Shown piece after piece: positions 39,993-48,144 of a stretch of DNA of 64,000 nt (the stretch's first letter is position 1; each line of letters opens with the position of its first letter). The position numbers and the translations under genes are program-made. The notes beneath the pieces are model-generated. The model did not search any database and had not been told where the DNA came from. It saw nothing but the letters and a program-made list of their open reading frames with translations. Source of the stretch: Candidatus Saccharibacteria bacterium UBA2018 (lineage in GTDB: Bacteria > Patescibacteriota > Saccharimonadia > Saccharimonadales > Saccharimonadaceae); assembly GCA_002335175.1 (NCBI GenBank), contig DDCA01000002.1, positions 111,794 through 175,793 on the forward strand, read 5' to 3'.

Positions 39993-40480
39993 ATATAATT
40001 GAAGCGACCAGTAATGAAACTATTGACGCGATAAAGCGAGATACTTCAGCCTTCGACAACTACATCAAAGAGCTTAAGCAAAAAATAGCCGAAGGTAATG
40101 TAATATTTTACGGTGCGCATGATGGAAACTCATTTGTCGGACGAGTATGCCTTATTCGCGTTCCCGAAGAACAAGTCGTACGTGATATTCTACCTGGCCA
40201 ACCGGCTTTGGTCGCATTGCAGATCAATGAATCGGCTCGTCGTAGAGGTATTGGATCACAATTAGTGACAGCGGTGATGGCCAAGGCGAGATCCCTTGGT
40301 TACCAGAAGATTTCTCTGGGAGTTGAAGCGGGCAATCAGGCGGGAAAAAGTCTGTATGAAAAGCTTGGCTTTGTGTACGAAGGCCATAACTATGAATCAT
40401 GCTGGAACGAACCTGACGGTGAAGGCGGGTTGAAGCGCGTCTGCGTGAACGCTCTGCTGATGGTGAAGGAGCTAGGATGA
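39989..40480 (+). CDS. GNAT family N-acetyltransferase
   Basis: A 163-residue GNAT domain with the acetyl-CoA loop RRRGIGSQL near residue 82 and the later motif AGNQAGKSLYEKLGFVYEG. The acceptor is unknown. It is coupled to the HIT gene and to the HAD gene by ATGA overlaps. Confidence 0.9.
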   Translation: MNIIEATSNETIDAIKRDTSAFDNYIKELKQKIAEGNVIFYGAHDGNSFVGRVCLIRVPEEQVVRDILPGQPALVALQINESARRRGIGSQLVTAVMAKARSLGYQKISLGVEAGNQAGKSLYEKLGFVYEGHNYESCWNEPDGEGGLKRVCVNALLMVKELG

Positions 40481-41043
40481 TTAAAGCAATAATCTTCGAC
40501 TGCTTTGGAGTGCTGACTGCCAGTACTTACGATCGGTTTTACGCAACCCATCTTAATGACAAACCAGATACTGTCATGCAGATCAAAGCACTCGACCACG
40601 CTTCGAACAAAGGCAGCATCACTATGGACGATTTCTACAAGGGAATAGCAGAGCTTACAAATATGCCCGAGGCTGAAATAAGGGAATTTATGTCTCAGCA
40701 TGAGCCGAACGAAGAGCTTTTTGAGTACATCCGAACTGAACTGAAACCTCACTACAAAATTGGATTTTTATCGAATGTTGCTGATGATATGATGGACGAA
40801 TTATTTACCAAAGAGCAGCAAGCGTTGTTTGATGACGTAATACTTTCGTACCAGGTAAAATGGGCAAAGCCGGACATTGAGATTTTTGAATTAGCCGCTG
40901 AGCGGCTTGGTGTGAATACTGACGAATGTGTATTTATCGACGATATACAAAGATATGTCGATAGTGCGGACATCGTTGGTATGGAGGCCGTGCTGTACAC
41001 GGATATTCAATCCCTCAAGCAAGCACTTAAGGAAATATTATGA
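40477..41043 (+). CDS. HAD-family hydrolase
   Basis: A 188-residue haloacid dehalogenase-like phosphatase. Motif I is FDCFGVLTAS (the second acid of DxD is replaced by Cys-Phe-Gly), motif II LSNVADD, motif III the Lys in KWAKPDIEIFELA, and motif IV FIDDIQRYVDSA. It closely resembles the HAD protein at 44086, so the two are paralogues. Substrate unknown. Confidence 0.9.
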   Translation: MIKAIIFDCFGVLTASTYDRFYATHLNDKPDTVMQIKALDHASNKGSITMDDFYKGIAELTNMPEAEIREFMSQHEPNEELFEYIRTELKPHYKIGFLSNVADDMMDELFTKEQQALFDDVILSYQVKWAKPDIEIFELAAERLGVNTDECVFIDDIQRYVDSADIVGMEAVLYTDIQSLKQALKEIL

Positions 41044-41456
41044 CCGACGAAGAGTACTTACGACGTGCCATTGAAGTTGGCAACCGAAAAGCTAAACCAT
41101 ACAATTTTGGTGCTGTAGTTGTTGATACAGAAGGGCAAATTGTTGCAGAAGCTGTAAACCAAGTCCACGAAACGAACGACCCGACTGCCCATGCTGAAAT
41201 GCTAGCCCTAAGGGCGGCTGCCGGGAAAGTGGGGTCACATAATTTGGACAATTTTGTAATGTACTGCAGTCACGAACCATGCGCCATGTGTTTTGTTGCA
41301 GCGGCCTGGGCAAAACTGAGCCAAGTTATTTATGCGACGGCCGCCAGCGAACAAGAACTTCGCTATGAACTGAAGGATTTACCGCTGGACGACATCGCGG
41401 GCAGACTACAAGGCCGCTCAATTTTGGCACAACACATGAAACTGGAGGAAGTATGA
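41040..41456 (+). CDS. Nucleoside/cytidine-type deaminase
   Basis: A 138-residue CDA-fold enzyme with HAEMLAL (zinc His and catalytic Glu) and SHEPCAMCFVAAAWA (two zinc Cys). This is the arrangement of guanine deaminase and TadA-like enzymes rather than tetrameric cytidine deaminase. It deaminates a base or nucleoside. ATGA overlaps on both sides put it in the polA-linked nucleotide-salvage run. Confidence 0.88.
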   Translation: MTDEEYLRRAIEVGNRKAKPYNFGAVVVDTEGQIVAEAVNQVHETNDPTAHAEMLALRAAAGKVGSHNLDNFVMYCSHEPCAMCFVAAAWAKLSQVIYATAASEQELRYELKDLPLDDIAGRLQGRSILAQHMKLEEV

Positions 41457-41815
41457 ACGACGAGGAAAAGCTTGAACAACTTTTTAAGCAGCAGCAGTTC
41501 ATGATACTTGCTGTTACGCTGGCTGACGGTACGCCGTGGGCCACACCCGTGCGGATACAAAACCGGCAGGATAATCAGTTTGAGTGGGACTCGAAACTAG
41601 ATACCGAACATTCCAAGGCTATCGCTGTACGGCCGAAAATAGCAGTTACCATCTTTCAAAAAAAGGAAGATTCCCAAATTGGCTTTTACGCAAAAGGCGA
41701 GGCTGAATTGGTAGAAGAAATTAAGCCTGGGTTTGGCCGATACCGGTTTACGGCTACGAAGTGTTGGATTAATGACGAAACGTTTGTAAAGCGCGAGGTG
41801 GCTATCGATGCTTAG
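41453..41815 (+). CDS. Pyridoxamine 5'-phosphate oxidase-like FMN-binding protein
   Basis: A 120-residue split-barrel protein. The sequence QQFMILAVTLADGTPWATPVRI and the later HSKAIAVRPKIAVTIFQKKE are typical of small PNPOx-like flavin proteins. It is shorter than true PdxH. Role unknown. It overlaps the next ORF by 8 nt. Confidence 0.8.
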   Translation: MNDEEKLEQLFKQQQFMILAVTLADGTPWATPVRIQNRQDNQFEWDSKLDTEHSKAIAVRPKIAVTIFQKKEDSQIGFYAKGEAELVEEIKPGFGRYRFTATKCWINDETFVKREVAIDA

Positions 41816-42641
41816 TAAGTGGCGTCGTTTCTTGCCGGGCAAGAGGGCGGAAAGCAAATTCCCAACAAGTTTGCCGGGCAGTAACCGGCTCTCAACTATC
41901 CGCAGCTTGGACGACGCGAACAACTTTGTGGCTCAGCTAAAGGCACAGTCTGAGCCAAAAGACCAAATAGCTAAGCAGGAATATTACCGGACACTCGTTT
42001 TAGCACAAACCCCGAAGGCCGTCTTGGCTCAGATTCAAATGGACAAACACAAGCATGGTTACCGTAACCGCGAGAAGCGATTATATGAACTAATCGACTT
42101 CAATGACAGCTTTGTGTCTTATGTTTTAGCAACCCCACATGCTCAGCTGCCGGGCCTGGCAGAAAAACTACAAGTTGACATGACGACGCTGTGCCGTAAG
42201 CTCGACACGCCCATGTTTACCAATTTACAGTTCGAAGCCATTGTTCGCGGCCTGTCACGCGAAATTGCCGTCTACCGCGGTAGTCTGCACCGCGGGTTCA
42301 AAGCCCGCATGACTAATCGTACCGAGGACGCCTTTGGGATCGATATGGTAATTACGCAGCCCGAAACAGGGAAGACGCTTAACATTGATTGCAAGACGCC
42401 GCCGGCGTTTCGTCACCGTATGGAAGATCTATTAAAAGACGGCCGGATTACCGAACAGCAACTACTTGCGGCCGACGAAGCCGACTTTATAACGACCGAG
42501 CACCGCAGGAATGACGAACGCGTGAACGTAACGATGCTGTGTATCCGCCCGGACACCCTGGGTGAGATAATTGACTTTACATTTACTGACACGGCGCCGC
42601 TTGCTTTGCTACTCAACAAAGTGTTCGATTCAATTTCATAG
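41808..42641 (+). CDS. Unknown protein with PD-(D/E)XK-like nuclease motif (277 aa)
   Basis: A basic N-terminal and helical region (to about residue 165) precedes a domain with EDAFGIDMVITQPE followed by TLNIDCKTP. The spacing Asp - strand - Asp-x-Lys is that of PD-(D/E)XK nucleases. No strong family name comes to mind; a DNA repair or restriction-like role is possible. It ends the polA-linked run and overlaps the PNPOx-like gene. Confidence 0.55.
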   Translation: MLSKWRRFLPGKRAESKFPTSLPGSNRLSTIRSLDDANNFVAQLKAQSEPKDQIAKQEYYRTLVLAQTPKAVLAQIQMDKHKHGYRNREKRLYELIDFNDSFVSYVLATPHAQLPGLAEKLQVDMTTLCRKLDTPMFTNLQFEAIVRGLSREIAVYRGSLHRGFKARMTNRTEDAFGIDMVITQPETGKTLNIDCKTPPAFRHRMEDLLKDGRITEQQLLAADEADFITTEHRRNDERVNVTMLCIRPDTLGEIIDFTFTDTAPLALLLNKVFDSIS

Positions 42642-42713
42642 AAAAATGCTTGTGTTTTTGAAACATGAAGTGCATCATTAGGTCACAAGGGGTCTAACAA
42701 AAAGGGAAAACTA

Positions 42714-43421
42714 ATGGCCGGATTCGAGTCACGAAACGTCAATCCTAAACTGAGGGATCGGCTGCACGGGCTTGACGCTGTTAGCATACGAATCGCCGAG
42801 GATCCAAATAAGCGGCAGCAATTAGATGATTTTATTGAATCACGGGTACGTCCAGATAGTCTGGACTTTTTTGTGCCTGGTGCCGGCAGCCACAGTTACG
42901 GCTATGTCCGTTTCAGCGGCCTGGGGGTAGGCGGGACATTGCTTCATATCCGTGCCCATAGGCAGAATAACGGTCGTACGGTGCCGCCCGACCTGACTAC
43001 GGCCGTAGTGATTGGTTCGCTCGAGGGAGGTGAACCTGAAACATGGCTAGATACGACCATCCATCATCGGCGAACCTACCAGGGAACGGACGAGACAGAA
43101 ATCGTGTTACATGATTTTGAGGATGACGTGAGCGGCATGAGTGAAGCCGAATGGCAAGCACTTGAACTTGATGAGCTACTCGATGCAGAAGAGGTACTTG
43201 CTGGCCGGCCAAGCATCCACTATAACGGCCAAGTTTGGTCATACCGGCAGTCGAGCGGGCTGGTTGAACCTCTGCGTGATTTAATGGAAGTGAAACGACG
43301 GGTAGACTTGGCGCTCGAACGCGGTTTTGGTCAGACGGCGCTCAGAGCATCTGAAATAAATGCCGGTCCTGAGCTAACGCTTGTCACCTCTGGACGTATA
43401 GAGGAAAAAGTGGTAGCATAA
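42714..43421 (+). CDS. Unknown protein (235 aa)
   Basis: Starts MAGFESRNVNPKLRDR after an AAAGGGA site. The middle is beta-rich with Gly-rich turns (GYVRFSGLGVGGTLLHIRAH) and the C-terminal part is helical (MSEAEWQALELDELL; LMEVKRRVDLALERGFG). No signal peptide. Not recognised. It is followed after 4 nt by the membrane protein gene at 43426. Confidence 0.7.
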   Translation: MAGFESRNVNPKLRDRLHGLDAVSIRIAEDPNKRQQLDDFIESRVRPDSLDFFVPGAGSHSYGYVRFSGLGVGGTLLHIRAHRQNNGRTVPPDLTTAVVIGSLEGGEPETWLDTTIHHRRTYQGTDETEIVLHDFEDDVSGMSEAEWQALELDELLDAEEVLAGRPSIHYNGQVWSYRQSSGLVEPLRDLMEVKRRVDLALERGFGQTALRASEINAGPELTLVTSGRIEEKVVA

Positions 43422-43425
43422 GCCC

Positions 43426-44058
43426 ATGCAACGAAGTAGCGGCGCCAGACTATTCCCACTGTTTATCATTTTAATTATCATAGCCCTTGTCATAGCTGCT
43501 ATCGTCTCTATTGGACGGGCCGTGTTTAACAGCGGGAGCGACACAAATTCGGAAGATACATCGCAAACTGACGTCGGCCGGGAATCGCTTCTAAAGACCG
43601 ACGAGTCACGCAGTGTCCAAATGACAGTCCGTGGACCAATTGTCGCCGATGAAAACTTTACCTCATACCGAATTGAAATTTCGCCGTCCGAACGAGATAT
43701 GGATGTCTACAAAGGCTACCTCGAAGACCGTACCAACGGCAAAAGCCTGAGCAATAACACCCAGGCATACGAACAATTTGTATTTGCGCTCGACAAAGCC
43801 AATATGATGAAAGGCGAGAACTCAGAAGACAGCGAAGCAACTGATGACTTGCGCGGTATCTGCGCAACCGGTTACGTCTACGAATTCGCGGTATTAGAGG
43901 CCCGCAGTGAAGTTAAGAGATTATGGACATCGACCTGCGACGGCAGTCCGGGATCGTTGCAGGCAAGCAAAGAACAATTGGCTGATTTGTTCTTGGCCCA
44001 AGTGCCGGGTGCCGACGACCTTATCCCATTCAAGCGCTCTCCGCTGCTGCGACTTTAG
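43426..44058 (+). CDS. Membrane-anchored extracytoplasmic protein (210 aa)
   Basis: An N-terminal helix (LFPLFIILIIIALVIAAIVSIG) anchors a Ser/Asp-rich linker and a globular domain that begins around MTVRGPIVADENFTSYRIEI. Two cysteines (LRGICATG and TSTCDGS) could form a disulfide outside. This architecture is frequent in Saccharibacteria with unknown function. No own promoter; probably cotranscribed with 42714. Confidence 0.75.
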   Translation: MQRSSGARLFPLFIILIIIALVIAAIVSIGRAVFNSGSDTNSEDTSQTDVGRESLLKTDESRSVQMTVRGPIVADENFTSYRIEISPSERDMDVYKGYLEDRTNGKSLSNNTQAYEQFVFALDKANMMKGENSEDSEATDDLRGICATGYVYEFAVLEARSEVKRLWTSTCDGSPGSLQASKEQLADLFLAQVPGADDLIPFKRSPLLRL

Positions 44059-44072
44059 GTCAGCTACTGAGT

Positions 44073-44086
44073 TATAATTAATGGCA
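44073..44086 (+). promoter_or_regulatory. Leaderless promoter of the second HAD gene
   Basis: TATAAT at 44073-44078, then 7 nt to the ATG. Confidence 0.6.
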
Positions 44087-44661
44087 TGATTCGTGCCCTT
44101 ATTTTTGACTGCTTCGGCGTGCTTTATTCGGACGATATCCAGCGTGTCTACAACCTCGTAGACCCCCAGCACTATGACGAAGTTCGTGAGCTAGTACATG
44201 CTACCGACCGGGGAAACATAACCACTGATGATTTTGTACAAGCCGTTTCGCAGCTGAGCGGTCGGCCGGTTAACGAAGTACTCCGTATTGTAAGTGCCAA
44301 GCACGATCGTAACGAGGAACTGATTGAGCGCATCAGGCAGCTGAGGAATGATTATAAAATCGGGATGCTATCGAACATTAACGTCGAAGCAATGGAACGA
44401 ATATTTCCAAAGCGGGAACGTGATGAACTGTTCGACGCCGTCGTTTTGTCGGGCGAAGTTGGCATGATTAAACCCGACCCTGAAATCTACAGAATTATGG
44501 CTCGGCGTTTAAACCTGCCAACGACGGAATGCTTGTTTATTGATGACATCCCGCGGAATGTTGAAGGCGCCAAGCAAGCCGGTATGACTAGCATTGTTTT
44601 CACGGCCAACAAAGGTTTCGAGGCCGACCTAGGGGAAGCGTTACGAGGAGCTAATTCCTAG
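44086..44661 (+). CDS. HAD-family hydrolase (paralogue of 40477)
   Basis: A 191-residue HAD protein: FDCFGVLYSDD (motif I), MLSNINVEAM (motif II), GMIKPDPEIYRIM (motif III Lys) and FIDDIPRNVEGAKQAGM (motif IV). It matches the protein at 40477 over its whole length, pointing to a duplication or a fixed pair of related substrates. It stands alone with its own -10 box. Confidence 0.9.
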   Translation: MIRALIFDCFGVLYSDDIQRVYNLVDPQHYDEVRELVHATDRGNITTDDFVQAVSQLSGRPVNEVLRIVSAKHDRNEELIERIRQLRNDYKIGMLSNINVEAMERIFPKRERDELFDAVVLSGEVGMIKPDPEIYRIMARRLNLPTTECLFIDDIPRNVEGAKQAGMTSIVFTANKGFEADLGEALRGANS

Positions 44662-44694
44662 CATATTCAAAAGAAAGAACTTGCCGCCGCTAAA

Positions 44695-44724
44695 TTGACA
44701 AAACAGATTGTGCTTTTGTATGAT
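44695..44724 (+). promoter_or_regulatory. Promoter of the fibre-like gene
   Basis: TTGACA (44695-44700), 18 bp, TATGAT (44719-44724). It rules out the longer ORF start at 44724, which lies in the -10 box. Confidence 0.75.
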
Positions 44725-44753
44725 TGACGCAACTACACAAGAGGGGGAAGTGG

Positions 44754-46439
44754 ATGGCTCGGTTACCGGTACCAGGCAGCGACGAAGGCACATGGGGGCA
44801 GGTTCTTAACACCTACTTGAGTGTCGTCCACAACACGGACGGCTCCCTGAAGGACAATGTTGTCACGGGGACTAACATTGCTCCAAATTCGGTCGACAAT
44901 AACATTATCCAAAACGCCTCGATTATACCCGCCCATCTGAATAGCGACACGCCCGCTAATGGTGAAGTTCTGAGCTATAGCAGCGGTAGTTTCGAATGGG
45001 TGGCGGCTGGAACCGGTGACCCTGCGCTTGGCGGTGACTTATCCGGTACAGCCGGTAATGCCCAAATCGTCAATGGTGCCGTAGGCAATGGTGAATTGGC
45101 GACCGATGCCGTTACTGATGTTAAAGTTGCCGCTTCAGCGGCTATTGCCCAAAGTAAGATTGCTAACCTAACAAGCGACTTGGCCGGCAAAGCCAGCACA
45201 ACTCATGCACATGCTGCTGCGGATATAACCAGCGGAACGATTGCTACCGCTCGGCTTGGTTCTGGCACGGCCAATAGCACCTCATATCTACGCGGAGACA
45301 GCACCTGGGTAACACCGGCAATCGGCTCGCCTGAACATCTTACGGTAGCCTCGGCTGACGCACCGCAGGCGGTCAAAGATGCCTGCGACTATGTATGTAC
45401 CGGAACGAACGACCAAACGATTATCAACCAGGCTCTCTTGCGGGCCTCGCGGCCGGGTGATGGATTTGGAGGGGAGGGACACATTGGTGTTTGCCTGGTT
45501 GGTCCTAACTTTTATATCGGCAACAACAATTCCACTTCAATAACAATGTATCCGAGTACCCACCTGTATGGGATGGGGCCTGGCACGCTGCTGCAGCCAC
45601 AGTTTACGACGGTCAATATTGACAGGGGGGTGATTGAGCTGCTGAATTCAAATACGGCGCACGTATTTGTTTCTAACCTTTCAATTGCCAGGACGAATGC
45701 CGTTAAATGGTACGGCCACGGCATAAAGTTTAATGGTGCCGGCAACGGCGATACGTACGAGATTAAGTCAGGCAATGACCCATTTAACCGGATTGAAAAC
45801 GTCTGGGTAGGGTACTCGAGAAATAAGGGCGTATGGATTACGGGTACATCCGGCGGCAGCCGCGAAACGCAAATTATGCACTGTGTCTTTTATGCTTGTG
45901 ATGAACAAGGCCTATTGATTGACGGCTCGTCGGACTCCCAGATTAGTGATTGCCGCGCCAACGGTGGCAACAGCTACCCACGGTTTGAAATCGGTGGCGG
46001 CAACACTAAAATAGCTAACTGCAAAGCCTACTATGCCGGCAATGGCACGGTCGATGGCGATGGCTTTCTCATATCTTCGTCCCGCTGCGAAATCGCCAAC
46101 TGCGCTGCGCAGGATAATGGCCGCTGGGGATTCCGTTTTGAAGGTACGGACGTGACAGCATCCGGCTTGGCTGCCGACTCTAATAGTCGTACCCAATCAG
46201 ACGGCGGAGCGTTTTTAATTACCACAAACGGGGTATACGAAGGCCTACATGCCTTCGACCGCAACCAAACGCCCGCCTCTCGCCAGCTCAGGGGCGTAGT
46301 CTTTAGCGGTACGCCGGACGTTTACTTATCTGGTCGCATGTCAGTACCATCTGGTACGGACGAAGTCGTCGGATCGCCAAGTGTTGATTCGTTTGCACGT
46401 GTTGTCCGATCAAGCGGTGGCGTATATTCGGTTGGATAA
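44754..46439 (+). CDS. Tail-fibre-like protein with right-handed beta-helix (561 aa)
   Basis: Starts MARLPVPGSDEGTWGQVLN, a segment resembling phage or tailocin tip and fibre proteins. A repetitive shaft follows (THAHAAADITSGTIATARL is a fibre-type repeat), then about 250 residues of beta-helix with short parallel-strand repeats (IKFNGAGNGDTYEI; ISDCRANGGN; IANCKAYYAG; IANCAAQDNG). No signal peptide is seen, so export would need another route. It may be an adhesin or depolymerase. ATG 44754 has GAGGGGGAAG upstream. Other phage genes are absent. Confidence 0.75.
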   Translation: MARLPVPGSDEGTWGQVLNTYLSVVHNTDGSLKDNVVTGTNIAPNSVDNNIIQNASIIPAHLNSDTPANGEVLSYSSGSFEWVAAGTGDPALGGDLSGTAGNAQIVNGAVGNGELATDAVTDVKVAASAAIAQSKIANLTSDLAGKASTTHAHAAADITSGTIATARLGSGTANSTSYLRGDSTWVTPAIGSPEHLTVASADAPQAVKDACDYVCTGTNDQTIINQALLRASRPGDGFGGEGHIGVCLVGPNFYIGNNNSTSITMYPSTHLYGMGPGTLLQPQFTTVNIDRGVIELLNSNTAHVFVSNLSIARTNAVKWYGHGIKFNGAGNGDTYEIKSGNDPFNRIENVWVGYSRNKGVWITGTSGGSRETQIMHCVFYACDEQGLLIDGSSDSQISDCRANGGNSYPRFEIGGGNTKIANCKAYYAGNGTVDGDGFLISSSRCEIANCAAQDNGRWGFRFEGTDVTASGLAADSNSRTQSDGGAFLITTNGVYEGLHAFDRNQTPASRQLRGVVFSGTPDVYLSGRMSVPSGTDEVVGSPSVDSFARVVRSSGGVYSVG

Positions 46440-46456
46440 ACTAGAATAGGAAACAG

Positions 46457-47410
46457 ATGCCAGAACTACCGGAAGTTGAGACGGTTCGGCGGGGCCTTGC
46501 CGAGTTGCTACCCGGCCGGATTGTCAAATCAGCACAGGCGATTGATTCGCCGAAGAGCTTTCCAAACGCCAATGAAGACGTCAGGCAGTTTCTTGTTGGT
46601 GCCAAAATTTTGGAAGTGAAACGCCGGGCGAAGGTGTTACTGATTGAACTAGATTCTAAACACAGCCTGGTAATCCATCTCAAAATGACGGGACAGCTAG
46701 TGTTTGTTAAGGAGGGGCACACCCCTCCTCTCGGTTCTGAAGTCAATTCAGAACCGGCGCTTCACCCCTTAAAGCTCGCGCAAGACGCTCGTGCCGGCGC
46801 GCAACGCTTTGGTGCAGGGCACCCGAATGATAGTCTGGTGGGGGAATTGCCAGACAAAAGCACGCGCGTCATCATTGAATTTACTGACGGCTCGCACCTC
46901 TACTTTAACGACCAGCGCAAATTCGGCTGGGTCAAGCTAATGCCCACGCTAGAAGTACCGAATATTGATTTTATGAAAAAGGTCGGGCCTGAACCGCTTG
47001 AAGCGGACTTCACGGCTGAACAATTTGCCGAACGCTTCCGACGCCGGGCGAAAACAAATATAAAAGCAGCCTTCCTCGACCAGACGGTCGTAGCGGGAGT
47101 GGGGAATATCTATGCCGACGAAAGCTTGTGGGGCGCGAAAATTGACCCACGGCGGCTTGTCGGCAACGTAACGGAAGCAGAGTTTCACAATTTGTACCAC
47201 GAACTACGGATTGTGATGAATTTAGCAATTGAAAAAGGCGGCAGCACCGATAAAAATTACGTCAATGCCGAAGGCAAAAAGGGTAGTTACATGGACTTTG
47301 CCCGTGTTTTTCGCCGGGAAGGCCGGCCATGCCCGCGTTGCGGCGCGACAATTCTCAAAATTCGGCACGCTGGCCGGGGCACCCATTTTTGCGAAAATTG
47401 CCAAAAATAA
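46457..47410 (+). CDS. mutM: Formamidopyrimidine-DNA glycosylase with inserted palindromic segment
   Basis: A 317-residue Fpg/MutM that removes 8-oxoguanine. The N-terminal catalytic PELPEVETV is intact, the helix-two-turn-helix region holds VAGVGNIYADESLW, and the C-terminal zinc finger (CPRCGATI..HFCENC) is complete. About 30 residues (roughly 90-120, with PPLGSEVNSEPALHP) interrupt the usual joint between MTGQLVFV and the FGAGHPNDSL segment. They are encoded by palindromic DNA at 46710-46756. A TAGAAT box 9 nt upstream suggests a leaderless or weakly led start. Confidence 0.92.
   Translation: MPELPEVETVRRGLAELLPGRIVKSAQAIDSPKSFPNANEDVRQFLVGAKILEVKRRAKVLLIELDSKHSLVIHLKMTGQLVFVKEGHTPPLGSEVNSEPALHPLKLAQDARAGAQRFGAGHPNDSLVGELPDKSTRVIIEFTDGSHLYFNDQRKFGWVKLMPTLEVPNIDFMKKVGPEPLEADFTAEQFAERFRRRAKTNIKAAFLDQTVVAGVGNIYADESLWGAKIDPRRLVGNVTEAEFHNLYHELRIVMNLAIEKGGSTDKNYVNAEGKKGSYMDFARVFRREGRPCPRCGATILKIRHAGRGTHFCENCQK
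46710..46756. repeat. Palindromic insert inside mutM
   Basis: Two perfect hairpins in tandem: AGGAGGGG/CCCCTCCT around CACA (46710-46729) and CGGTTCTGAA/TTCAGAACCG around GTCAA (46732-46756). They lie in frame and encode part of the extra segment of MutM. Confidence 0.65.
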
Positions 47411-47418
47411 AATGGTTG

Positions 47419-47448
47419 TTGACAATAAGCATAAGCGGGTGGTACACT
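47419..47448 (+). promoter_or_regulatory. Strong promoter of the exported beta-protein gene
   Basis: TTGACA (47419-47424), 18 bp, extended -10 TGG-TACACT (47443-47448). Confidence 0.75.
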
Positions 47449-47487
47449 GCTGCCAAACCCTATAAAAATAGAAAGGTAATAAAACCC

Positions 47488-48114
47488 ATGGCTATCTCAG
47501 TCAAACAGCGTGTCAAAGTCGCCGGTTGGGCAGCGCTGGCTGTCGCGGTCGCCTCTTCGCCGTTGACGGTATCTGCAATCGCCGACACCGAGAACACAGT
47601 TATTAATGCGACGGTCGATGCCGTTATTAGCGTTACGACTGGAACTCCGATTGCGATTTCATTAACACCGACTGCAGGCGGCGTCGTATCAAGTGCCAGC
47701 GACACCGTAACTGTTAACACCAACAACAGCGCAGGCTACGAGCTAACCCTCAAGGATACCGACACAAGTAGTAACTTGGTAAGCGGTGGTAACAACATTA
47801 CCCCTACTAGCGGTACCATGGCTGCCTCAACGACGCTTTCTAACGGTAACTGGGGCTTCGCGATTGCAACTGGTACTACCGGTGCAGAAACGAATAACTT
47901 TGACGCCAGCTATTCAACTGAAACCAACAACGCCTCTAGCACAAGCAAATGGGCAGGTATGCCTACTTCGAGCGGTACGGCTTACAAGTTGAAAGACACT
48001 TCAACCACGGCAACCAACGACACAACAACCGTATGGTACGCAGCCCGGGTAAATACAAGCCAGGCAAGCGGTACATACACCGACACCGTGACCTACACGG
48101 CGACAACAAATTAG
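47488..48114 (+). CDS. Exported Thr/Ser/Asn-rich beta protein (208 aa)
   Basis: ATG 47488 follows GAAAGGTAA. A signal peptide (VAGWAALAVAVASSPLTVSA) precedes a Cys-free chain rich in Thr, Ser, Asn and Gly with alternating strands, typical of surface beta-sandwich proteins. The C-terminus VNTSQASGTYTDTVTYTAT is similar to the end of the LamG protein at 49880. A strong promoter suggests an abundant surface protein. It is followed by a DUF916-like membrane protein, as WxL proteins are in Firmicutes; WxL motifs themselves are not seen. Confidence 0.8.
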   Translation: MAISVKQRVKVAGWAALAVAVASSPLTVSAIADTENTVINATVDAVISVTTGTPIAISLTPTAGGVVSSASDTVTVNTNNSAGYELTLKDTDTSSNLVSGGNNITPTSGTMAASTTLSNGNWGFAIATGTTGAETNNFDASYSTETNNASSTSKWAGMPTSSGTAYKLKDTSTTATNDTTTVWYAARVNTSQASGTYTDTVTYTATTN

Positions 48115-48129
48115 TTTAAACCTAACGGG

Positions 48130-48144
48130 TATAATAAGTGAGAG
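48130..48144 (+). promoter_or_regulatory. Leaderless promoter of the first DUF916-like gene
   Basis: TATAAT at 48130-48135, then 8 nt to the GTG at 48144. Confidence 0.55.
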
